Positions 1 through 6,417 of a stretch of 17,666 nt of DNA are shown here, in pieces. The translations under genes and the position numbers were made by a program. The stretch lies in the NCBI GenBank assembly GCA_903837305.1, contig CAILUB010000135.1, forward strand, positions 1 to 17,666, read 5' to 3'. Position 1 is the first letter of the stretch; each line of letters opens with the position of its first letter. A model generated the notes under the pieces. It was given only the letters and a program-made list of their open reading frames with translations. It searched no databases and was not told where the DNA came from. This stretch comes from an uncultured Cytophagaceae bacterium (lineage in GTDB: Bacteria > Bacteroidota > Bacteroidia > Cytophagales > Spirosomataceae).

Positions 1-44
1 GGAAAAAAGAGCGTCCAAATCGAGTGAATTTAGGATAATTTAAA

Positions 45-52
45 TAATTTTG
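45..52 (+). promoter_or_regulatory. Putative Bacteroidota -7 promoter box for the DUF1599 operon
   Basis: The bases TAATTTTG match the Bacteroidota sigma-ABfr -7 consensus TAnnTTTG at every fixed position. A transcript would start near base 59 and give a leader of about 33 bases before the ATG at 93. The upstream -33 TTG element is not clear; only a weak TTTA lies at about 29-32. The rest of bases 1-92 is AT-rich, with no other feature seen. Confidence 0.45.
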
Positions 53-92
53 TATGCTATAAAAAAGTGAGTAACGTCAAAAAACTGATTCT

Positions 93-671
93 ATGAATAG
101 GGACTCAACGCCTTCCCAAACCGAAATCGAATATCGCCAAGTAATTTCATTCTGCAAAGCCTTGTTTGATAAAAAAAACAAAGATTACGGTACTTCATGG
201 AGAATTTTACGACTACCTAGCTTAACAGACCAAATATTCATCAAAGCCCAACGCATTCGTAGTATCCAAGAAAAAGGAGCTCAAAAAATCGAGGATGGCA
301 TCGAAGGAGAATTTATCGGGATCATTAACTATTGCATCATCGCATTAATCCAAAAATCACTGGAAGGCTCTGATCAAATGGAATTTACCCCAGAGGAATT
401 AGGCCGCATTTATGATGAGCAAGTAGAAATCACCTTGGAATTATTGCGCAATAAGAACCACGATTACGGCGAAGCTTGGCGCGACATGCGCATTAGCAGC
501 ATGACAGATCTGATTCTGATGAAGATTTTCCGCACGAAGCAAATCGAAAACAATGATGGTGTAACCCTTGTTTCCGAAGGAGTTGAGGCTAATTACCAAG
601 ACATGCTTAACTATGCCGTATTCTGCCTAATCACATTGAAAGGCGAGCAACAGCAGCAACAACAGCAATAA
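93..671 (+). CDS. DUF1599-type protein with two tandem copies of the domain and a poly-Gln tail
   Basis: A soluble 192-residue protein with no signal peptide or membrane segment. I recognise it as the DUF1599 family, which has been linked to nucleotide-modification systems; its biochemical role is not established. The protein is an internal duplication. Copy 1 (about residues 25-90) carries NKDYG (29-33), W36-R37 and a GIEGEF...NY block (69-80). Copy 2 (about 118-183) carries NHDYG (122-126), W129-R130 and an EGVEANY...NY block (162-174). The shared Asn/Asp/Tyr/Gly and Trp-Arg positions are the likely functional residues. The C terminus is seven consecutive Gln. The stop codon shares one base with the ATG of the next gene (TAATG), so translation is probably coupled. 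Family assignment is fairly sure, function unknown. Confidence 0.85.
   Translation: MNRDSTPSQTEIEYRQVISFCKALFDKKNKDYGTSWRILRLPSLTDQIFIKAQRIRSIQEKGAQKIEDGIEGEFIGIINYCIIALIQKSLEGSDQMEFTPEELGRIYDEQVEITLELLRNKNHDYGEAWRDMRISSMTDLILMKIFRTKQIENNDGVTLVSEGVEANYQDMLNYAVFCLITLKGEQQQQQQQ
648..668 (+). repeat. CAR trinucleotide microsatellite encoding seven Gln
   Basis: Seven consecutive CAA/CAG codons (CAA CAG CAG CAA CAA CAG CAA) end the DUF1599 gene immediately before its TAA. Copy-number change in steps of three would alter tail length without shifting the frame or disturbing the TAATG junction with the downstream gene. The mixed CAA/CAG order makes the tract less slippery than a pure repeat. Confidence 0.8.
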
Positions 672-1753
672 TGACCAAAATCGCGAAGTTTTTATTGGTA
701 GGAATTTTCATCTTCTCCGGTCTGATTAAGTTGAATGACCCGATAGGAACCCAACTAAAACTGGAAGAATATTTTGACGTATTCTCTGTAGACTTCGCCT
801 TTATGGCAGGTTTTTGGAAGTTTTGGATTCCATATGCGCTGATTCTATCCATTCTTCTTAGCAGTTTAGAAATCGTTTTAGCGATTGCACTAGCCCTGAA
901 TTACCGCATCAAACAGACTTTATATGCCTTTGTAGGTATCCTAGCTTTCTTTGGATTTTTGACTTTCTATTCCGCTTATTTTAATAAGGTGACGGACTGT
1001 GGATGCTTTGGCGAAACGATCAAATTAACACCCTGGACGTCCTTTGGAAAAGACATTTTCCTACTCGTTCTGACTGCCATTTTACTCGTTACGAAGAAAC
1101 CTAAAGACAAAAAAACGGGCAAATGGGTGGCAGCTACAGCCGTCGCTAGCATTGCCCTGGGGATATTCTGCTATTTACATTTACCTATCAGCGATGGATT
1201 ACCCTATGCGGTAGGTGACCATATTCCAAGCAATATGAAGGAGCGTGAGCCATTAAAGTTCTCCTATGTATACAAAATCAAAGGGGTTGAAACGGTGCTA
1301 AGTGAAATGCCCTCCGATACGACGGCACAATTCATTTCCATGCAAGCGACGAATGAAAAAGAAGCAAAACCCTTGATTACAGACTACCAATTGTGGGCGG
1401 AAGGGGATACAACCAATTATACACAAGAGAGTTTTAAAGGGTCAAAATTGATGGTTATTATCCCGAACATTCATCACATGAATGAGGGGGCATTGTCAGA
1501 AATTGAGCAATTAACGAAAGGATTGAAGAATATTACGGTTTGGCTTGTTTCTGCCTCTCCGGATGCCGAGGTCAATGCCCTGCGACATAAATACCAATTA
1601 GCGTTTCCAGCCCTATCAGCTGACACGAAAATACTTAAAACAATCGTTCGCTCTAGCCCAGGTTTGTGGTTATTAAAGGATGGAACAGTGAGAGGAAAAT
1701 GGTCTTCCTACGCCCTACCCTCAGCGGATGAGATTCAACAAAGCCTAGAATAA
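671..1753 (+). CDS. BT_3928-like DoxX/MauE-type membrane protein with a C-terminal thioredoxin-like region
   Basis: A 360-residue inner-membrane protein. The N-terminal half has about five hydrophobic segments (roughly 5-20, 55-78, 84-104, 127-141 and 152-170) and the cysteine motif DCGCFG at 109-114. That motif is typical of MauE/DoxX-like proteins, which are thought to handle thiol redox at the membrane. The C-terminal half (about 180-360) is soluble, with an alternating strand/helix pattern and an SSPGLWLL segment (328-335) resembling the cis-Pro strand of a thioredoxin fold. It lacks a CxxC pair, so a redox role for that half is doubtful. It overlaps the preceding gene by one base and lies 8 bases before shikimate kinase, so the three are probably co-transcribed. 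The pairing with a DUF1599 gene is one I associate with Bacteroidota. Substrate and partner are unknown. Confidence 0.8.
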   Translation: MTKIAKFLLVGIFIFSGLIKLNDPIGTQLKLEEYFDVFSVDFAFMAGFWKFWIPYALILSILLSSLEIVLAIALALNYRIKQTLYAFVGILAFFGFLTFYSAYFNKVTDCGCFGETIKLTPWTSFGKDIFLLVLTAILLVTKKPKDKKTGKWVAATAVASIALGIFCYLHLPISDGLPYAVGDHIPSNMKEREPLKFSYVYKIKGVETVLSEMPSDTTAQFISMQATNEKEAKPLITDYQLWAEGDTTNYTQESFKGSKLMVIIPNIHHMNEGALSEIEQLTKGLKNITVWLVSASPDAEVNALRHKYQLAFPALSADTKILKTIVRSSPGLWLLKDGTVRGKWSSYALPSADEIQQSLE

Positions 1754-1761
1754 AAACCAGA

Positions 1762-2280
1762 ATGAAGAATATCTATTTAGTAGGAATGCCCTCCTCGGGT
1801 AAAAGCACCCTGGGGAAAGAATTAGCAAAGAATATCGGTTACTCGTTTATGGACATGGATAAGTTGATTGAAACCCGTGAACAGAAGACGGTATCGGAGA
1901 TCTTTTCGAATTTTGGCGAGGCGCATTTCCGCGAAATAGAAAAAAAGACGTTGCGTGGTTTTCAACCGGATCAATCGATGGTGATCGCAACGGGTGGCGG
2001 AGTACCTTGCTTTAATGACAATATGGACTTTATTAAGCAAAATGGCGTTAGCGTATTCCTAAACGTAGATGTGACTGATTTAGCGACGCGTTTATACAAA
2101 GCGCAAGGAAACAACCGTCCTTTACTGGATAAGTCCCAAAGCGAAGAAGTTGTCATCGCCTCCATCAAAAAAACCTTCGAGGAACGCCTTTCTTTTTACC
2201 AGCAAGCTGATATCCAAGTAGACGGAGAAATTACCGTAAGTCAATTACTTTGGCTATTAGACCAATACTTACCAGTCTAG
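1762..2280 (+). CDS. aroK: Shikimate kinase
   Basis: Phosphorylates shikimate to shikimate 3-phosphate with ATP in the cytoplasmic chorismate pathway. At 172 residues it has the usual length. The Walker A loop GMPSSGKST is at residues 8-16. The DMD motif (31-33) supplies the Mg/shikimate aspartate, R57 in HFRE and the GGG at 78-80 bind shikimate, the lid carries NRPLL with R119, and R142 in ERLSFY matches the later substrate-binding arginine of the family. All key residues are present. The ATG at 1762 lies 8 bases after the BT_3928-like stop. The stop codon overlaps, on the opposite strand, the stop of the convergent outer-membrane gene within the palindrome CTAG (2277-2280), so no intergenic space is left for a terminator. 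Confidence 0.95.
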   Translation: MKNIYLVGMPSSGKSTLGKELAKNIGYSFMDMDKLIETREQKTVSEIFSNFGEAHFREIEKKTLRGFQPDQSMVIATGGGVPCFNDNMDFIKQNGVSVFLNVDVTDLATRLYKAQGNNRPLLDKSQSEEVVIASIKKTFEERLSFYQQADIQVDGEITVSQLLWLLDQYLPV

Positions 2281-3830
2281 AAATAAATCCCACCTCCCAA
2301 CATGAATTGAGTGGAGCTCAGGTTCAAGGAGGCAGAGCTATAATCTTCTACATTCTTTAACGCATATGGTGTATAGGCATCTTTCTGTGTCCTTTGAATG
2401 GCCGTTAAATCTATATAGAAAGTAGAACTTCGGTATCCAATTCCTCCAGAGAATAGAAAAGAATTGCGATTAATCGAATCATAACTCGGTGCATAACCAC
2501 CTTCATACATAGCAGCACCACCTCGTATACTCAACATAGGTAAAACGCGAATTTCAGCACCCACCTTCACATTCAATGCGCCTTCAAAATTGCGGGAGAT
2601 TTGACTATTGTATTTTGTCTGAAATGCTTGATTAGCAGAGCCACCTAATTCAGCGGAATATACTTTCATTCCACCATAACCGACATATTCTAAGTCAGCA
2701 GTCAGAAAACCTCTCTTCGAGAAGAAATAAGCGAAGCCTCCTGAAATCTTCAATGGACTTAAGAATTGATAAGTAAATTCATTAGTCGTTAAACGGATTG
2801 GATTCACTTTCGTAATGGTAATGGGATTTCCAGAAGACCCAATGCTTGGAATTCCGATGACATTCGGATTTAAACGCGCGTCATAGGTTTCATTCATTTG
2901 ATCATAATAGGTAGGTGTTTTTAAGGCAAACGAAAGTCTTAGAGATGAATTTACTTTATAAATACCGCCAAGGCTAAGGGCAATTCCTGATCCATTTGTT
3001 TGTAAAGTTTCATCATATTGAAAACCAGCTACCTGCTTTGCCCCGATGTATTCTTCTTTCCAATTAGTCGTGGAACTAGAAGTTATTTTAGAAAAATGCA
3101 AAGCAGCACCTAAATAAAATTTATCTCGATAAGAAGCGCCATAAGCAAAATCCCAGGAGGTTAATGCGCCAGAATTAGAAGCAAATCCTACCTGACTAGT
3201 GGGCAATAAAGGCTGAAAACGCTCAAATGGAGCACCACCCGTGTTAAAATTCGGGTTGATTAAAAAGGTTTGGTAGGCTAAGGCCTCTGCAGAAGATGCC
3301 GTTCCAGAGCTGGTATCATACTCATCATCTAAGCTAGCTCCTGTTGCCTCTTTATCATTTGCCTTTTCTATAAAACTATCAAGTAATGAACTGCGATTAT
3401 TAGTTCCAGAAACCCGAATTGGCTGTATAAAAATAGCCTGTCTTGAATAGCCAAAACCAAACGATCCATGCCAATCACCCCCACTAAGCGTATTACTCGA
3501 AATCACCATCCCTAAAGTAGGCACTTGTAACTGACTGTCTGATGCTTCATCCGTGGATGACAAATAAGTCGATTTCGTTTGTACCCCCGTATAAGCAAGA
3601 CTCATATTCACTTCTGACCGAGTATAAAAACCTAATCCAGCTGGATTTCCTGAGATAGAACTTAAATCAGCACCTAATGCACTATTTGCACCACCTAATG
3701 CCTGCATCCGAGCCGTTCCAGACGAATAACTTGTTGAAAATTGCTTAGCTAAACCTGGGTAGGTATAGATTTGGGCCATAGCCTCGCTCAGCGTAAACAC
3801 GCTGAAAAGTAAAAAAAGAGCTTTTTTCAT
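2277..3830 (-). CDS. Outer-membrane beta-barrel protein (OmpP1/FadL- or PorV-like)
   Basis: A 517-residue precursor with a Sec signal peptide (lysines at 2-3, hydrophobic core 4-15, probable cleavage after A19 before Q20). The mature N terminus carries a glycine/alanine-rich ARMQALGGANSALG block, then SGNPAGLGFY. This NPAGL signature is shared by FadL/TodX-type and PorV-type outer-membrane barrels. The remainder alternates polar and aromatic residues as in transmembrane beta-strands and ends in GGGIYF, with a C-terminal Phe as expected for BAM-inserted barrels. The family often transports hydrophobic compounds, but the substrate cannot be read here. It lies 9 bases downstream of the low-complexity lipoprotein gene on the same strand, so the two are probably co-transcribed. 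Its stop overlaps that of aroK. Confidence 0.75.
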   Translation of the reverse strand: MKKALFLLFSVFTLSEAMAQIYTYPGLAKQFSTSYSSGTARMQALGGANSALGADLSSISGNPAGLGFYTRSEVNMSLAYTGVQTKSTYLSSTDEASDSQLQVPTLGMVISSNTLSGGDWHGSFGFGYSRQAIFIQPIRVSGTNNRSSLLDSFIEKANDKEATGASLDDEYDTSSGTASSAEALAYQTFLINPNFNTGGAPFERFQPLLPTSQVGFASNSGALTSWDFAYGASYRDKFYLGAALHFSKITSSSTTNWKEEYIGAKQVAGFQYDETLQTNGSGIALSLGGIYKVNSSLRLSFALKTPTYYDQMNETYDARLNPNVIGIPSIGSSGNPITITKVNPIRLTTNEFTYQFLSPLKISGGFAYFFSKRGFLTADLEYVGYGGMKVYSAELGGSANQAFQTKYNSQISRNFEGALNVKVGAEIRVLPMLSIRGGAAMYEGGYAPSYDSINRNSFLFSGGIGYRSSTFYIDLTAIQRTQKDAYTPYALKNVEDYSSASLNLSSTQFMLGGGIYF

Positions 3831-3839
3831 GATCGTAAA

Positions 3840-4826
3840 TTAACGAGGACCGCGACTAGAACCACCTCCACTACTTCCACCGGAACTTCCGCCGGAACTT
3901 GGACTACTATAAGAAGGAGATGAATAACTATTCGACCTTTGTCCTCCCTCTACTGGAGCAGCCTTATATTCATAATTCGAATTACGGCGAGGAGCTACAT
4001 AAGCCGGTTGAGTGCTTTTACCGGAGGATTGATTGGATGGTTGAGTATTCACCCGCGGCAGATTATTTCCTTGCGTATTATAGGAATTATTCCCACCTCG
4101 AGGTGAATTGGAATAATTACCACCTGAACTACGGTTTGATGAACGATCCTCACGCGGCCCAAAGTTTCTTCGCTCACGCGTATCATTTACGATATTTTGA
4201 CCACCAAACCCTGTATTGAATCCTGCTGGCCCATAGTAATTATAGGTCCTATAGAAATTATTAAACCCATAAGGATTATAAAAGGGGCTGTAAAATGGAC
4301 TGTTGAATGCACTAAAATAAGGGTCAAAAAACGGATTAAATGGATCATTAAACGGAGAGTAAAATGAATAAGGATTGAAAACCGAAACCCCTATACCCAT
4401 ACCTAAACCAAAAGATCCAAAAGTTCTGATAGGCCTACCAAAATATGAAAAGGAAGGATTCCAATAGTTAAATGGCGTGTATCGATAGCCATATCCCATA
4501 TAAGGGCTATTGAATAAACCATCATTAAGTCCTTGCTGGTAAGCGGATTGATATAAATTAGGATTAACACGCGTAAACGATTCTTGTGCTAAACCTTCCT
4601 CTTCCTCAATCACCTCGGCTTCAACATCCGACTCTTCTAAATCTTGAAAATCGAGGTATTTCTTCTCTTTAGCGGTTTTAGCGGCCTGAACTTTAGCCAC
4701 CTGAACACTGCGATTCGACTCATCGTATAAATCATCTGTCGCGTAAGAATTATTCGTCACATTCACGCAGCTGGAAAGGATTCCAAATCCTACAAGCAAT
4801 AAATAAGCAAAGGATTGATTTTTCAT
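3840..4826 (-). CDS. Predicted lipoprotein with aromatic/Asn/Pro-rich and Ser/Gly-rich low-complexity regions
   Basis: I do not recognise a named family. The 328-residue protein starts with a lipoprotein signal ending in the lipobox LSSC (residues 17-20, acylated C20). An acidic segment follows (about 57-82). Residues 105-210 are dominated by Phe, Tyr, Asn, Pro and Gly, with repeated SPFY, NPF and DPY-like steps. Residues 215-328 are rich in Arg, Asn, Ser and Gly and finish in SSGGSSGGSSGGGSSRGPR. Such composition suggests an intrinsically disordered, possibly self-associating surface or periplasmic protein. It is the first gene of a two-gene minus-strand unit with the downstream barrel protein (9-base gap), which hints at a shared envelope role. 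A -7 box at 4891-4898 is its likely promoter. Function unknown. Confidence 0.7.
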   Translation of the reverse strand: MKNQSFAYLLLVGFGILSSCVNVTNNSYATDDLYDESNRSVQVAKVQAAKTAKEKKYLDFQDLEESDVEAEVIEEEEGLAQESFTRVNPNLYQSAYQQGLNDGLFNSPYMGYGYRYTPFNYWNPSFSYFGRPIRTFGSFGLGMGIGVSVFNPYSFYSPFNDPFNPFFDPYFSAFNSPFYSPFYNPYGFNNFYRTYNYYGPAGFNTGFGGQNIVNDTRERRNFGPREDRSSNRSSGGNYSNSPRGGNNSYNTQGNNLPRVNTQPSNQSSGKSTQPAYVAPRRNSNYEYKAAPVEGGQRSNSYSSPSYSSPSSGGSSGGSSGGGSSRGPR

Positions 4827-4867
4827 GGTTTTTAGCGGATGATGTCAATTAAAAGGCTAACAAAACG

Positions 4868-4875
4868 TATCTTTG
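4868..4875 (+). promoter_or_regulatory. Putative -7 promoter box for proS
   Basis: TATCTTTG matches TAnnTTTG exactly. Transcription would begin near base 4882, leaving a leader of about 62 bases before the proS ATG at 4945. No convincing -33 element is seen. The box lies 15 bases from an oppositely oriented box for the lipoprotein gene, so the two transcripts would start within the same short divergent region. Confidence 0.45.
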
Positions 4876-4890
4876 TAACGTTCCATTTTT

Positions 4891-4898
4891 CAAACGTA
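4891..4898 (-). promoter_or_regulatory. Putative -7 promoter box for the lipoprotein/barrel operon
   Basis: On the minus strand the bases read TACGTTTG, an exact TAnnTTTG match. Transcription would start near 4884 and give a leader of roughly 57 bases to the ATG at 4826. A near-match to the -33 TTG (ATG) lies at about 4918-4920. A second, imperfect box (TACGTTTT) at 4862-4869 is a possible alternative. Confidence 0.45.
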
Positions 4899-4944
4899 AA
4901 GTAAACGAAAAAACGAACATTACATTACGATTTTAACATAATTT

Positions 4945-6417
4945 ATGAGTAAATCCCTACCAAGCCGCGCAGACAATTATTCTGAGTGGTACAACGAATT
5001 AGTGAAGAGAGCAGATCTAGCTGAAAATTCAGCGGTGAGAGGCTGTATGATTATTAAACCTTATGGCTATTCCATTTGGGAAAAGATGCAGCGTGCATTA
5101 GATGATATGTTCAAAGAAACAGGCCACACGAACGCCTATTTCCCCCTTTTTATCCCTAAGTCTTTCCTTTCAAAGGAGGCTTCTCACGTGGAGGGTTTTG
5201 CCAAAGAATGTGCAGTCGTAACGCACTACCGTCTAAAAAATGATCCGAATGGCGGCGGAGTTATCGTCGATCCAGACGCGAAATTAGAAGAAGAATTAAT
5301 TGTGAGACCTACGTCGGAAACGGTGATTTGGTCCTCTTATAAAAACTGGATTCAATCCTACCGTGATTTGCCTCTATTGATCAACCAATGGGCAAACGTA
5401 GTGCGTTGGGAAATGCGTACCCGTTTATTCTTGCGTACGGCGGAGTTCTTGTGGCAAGAAGGCCACACGGCACACGCAACAAAGCAAGAGGCAATCGAAG
5501 AGACCGAGCAGATGTTAGAGGTGTATGCCGAATTCGCAGAGACTTTTATGGCGATGCCGGTATTGAAAGGAATTAAAACGGCGAATGAGCGTTTTGCAGG
5601 AGCAGATGAAACCTATTGTATCGAAGCCATGATGCAAGATGGAAAAGCACTACAAGCGGGAACGTCGCACTTTTTGGGCCAAAACTTCGCTAAAGCTTTC
5701 GACGTAAAATTCGTTAACAAGGAAAATCAATTGGATTATGTGTGGGGAACTTCTTGGGGTGTTTCCACCCGTTTAATGGGTGCCTTAATTATGGCGCACT
5801 CGGATGACCAAGGTTTAGTCTTGCCTCCTAAATTAGCTCCCATCCAAGTCGTGATCGTACCGATCTACAAAGGAGACGAGCAATTAGAAAATATCAAAGC
5901 GCGTATTAATCCATTAGTAAAAGCGTTAAAATCTCGTGGGGTTTCGGTAAAGTTTGACTTCGCTGAGAATCAAAGCCCAGGCTTCAAATTCGCTGAATAC
6001 GAATTAAAAGGGGTTCCGGTACGTCTTGCGATCGGTAACCGTGATATGGAAAATGGCACGATCGAATTAGCGCGTCGCGACACGAGAGAGAAGACGAGTA
6101 TGCCATTCGAGGGAATCGAAGACGTGATCGTGGACACTTTGGAAGATATCCAAAAAAGCATTTATCAAAAAGCCTTTGACTTCAGAGCAGCCAATACGTT
6201 CGAAGTGAATAGCTGGGATGAGTTTACCGCGAAAATCGAAGATGGCGGATTCCTTTCTGCGCACTGGGATGGTTCGTCTGAGACAGAAGAGAAAATCAAA
6301 GAATTAACGAAAGCGACTATCAGATGTATTCCTTTGGATGCAAAAGAAGAAGCTGGAAAATGCATCCTAACAGGAGCACCTTCCAGCCGCAGAGTGATCT
6401 TTGCTCGCGCCTACTAG
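4945..6417 (+). CDS. proS: Prolyl-tRNA synthetase, archaeal/eukaryotic-type
   Basis: Charges tRNA-Pro with proline in the cytoplasm. At 490 residues it fits the short archaeal/eukaryotic-like ProRS class, which lacks the editing insertion of the long bacterial form. Motif 1 ends around YFPLFIP (65-71). The proline/ATP pocket shows RPTSE (121-125), motif 2 with R154-E156 through R164-TAEF and QEGHTAH (171-177), GTSHF (239-243), and motif 3 around residues 274-295. The anticodon-binding domain follows (about 298-400). The C-terminal domain ends in FARAY with the terminal Tyr characteristic of this class. Only two cysteines (C461 and C473) remain where zinc-binding members have four, so zinc binding is probably lost. 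The gene stands alone on its strand, with a putative promoter at 4868-4875 and a strong terminator at 6441-6476. Confidence 0.97.
   Translation: MSKSLPSRADNYSEWYNELVKRADLAENSAVRGCMIIKPYGYSIWEKMQRALDDMFKETGHTNAYFPLFIPKSFLSKEASHVEGFAKECAVVTHYRLKNDPNGGGVIVDPDAKLEEELIVRPTSETVIWSSYKNWIQSYRDLPLLINQWANVVRWEMRTRLFLRTAEFLWQEGHTAHATKQEAIEETEQMLEVYAEFAETFMAMPVLKGIKTANERFAGADETYCIEAMMQDGKALQAGTSHFLGQNFAKAFDVKFVNKENQLDYVWGTSWGVSTRLMGALIMAHSDDQGLVLPPKLAPIQVVIVPIYKGDEQLENIKARINPLVKALKSRGVSVKFDFAENQSPGFKFAEYELKGVPVRLAIGNRDMENGTIELARRDTREKTSMPFEGIEDVIVDTLEDIQKSIYQKAFDFRAANTFEVNSWDEFTAKIEDGGFLSAHWDGSSETEEKIKELTKATIRCIPLDAKEEAGKCILTGAPSSRRVIFARAY
6341..6387 (-). terminator. Intrinsic terminator of the mutase/cysteine desulfurase operon, inside proS
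   Basis: On the minus strand the arm GCTGGAAGGTGC (6387-6376) pairs with GCATTTTCCAGC (6363-6352) over 12 base pairs, with two G-U wobbles. The loop contains a small inner stem, TCCT/AGGA. A T-rich stretch TTCTTCTTTTG follows at once (6351-6341). It begins 27 bases past the cysteine desulfurase stop. On the plus strand the two wobbles become A-C mismatches and there is no T tract, so the structure is oriented for the minus-strand transcript. It lies wholly within the proS coding region. Confidence 0.6.

Noticed and set aside
2293..2332. Imperfect hairpin just past the aroK stop (CCTCC/GGAGG outer, TGAAT-TGAG/CTCA-GTTCA inner with a bulge)
   Set aside because: It has a bulge and an asymmetric internal loop and no T tract, so it is too weak to annotate as a terminator. 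It is noted only for comparison with the proS junction.
3899..4219. Plus-strand open frame of 106 codons opposite the lipoprotein gene
   Set aside because: It mirrors the low-complexity repeats of the minus-strand gene; the lipobox and operon context support the minus-strand reading.
4864..4915. Five AACG tetranucleotides at uneven spacing (8 to 16 bases) in the proS leader region
   Set aside because: The spacing is irregular and the region is A-rich. Two of the five are part of the putative -7 boxes, so there is no convincing operator or repeat array.
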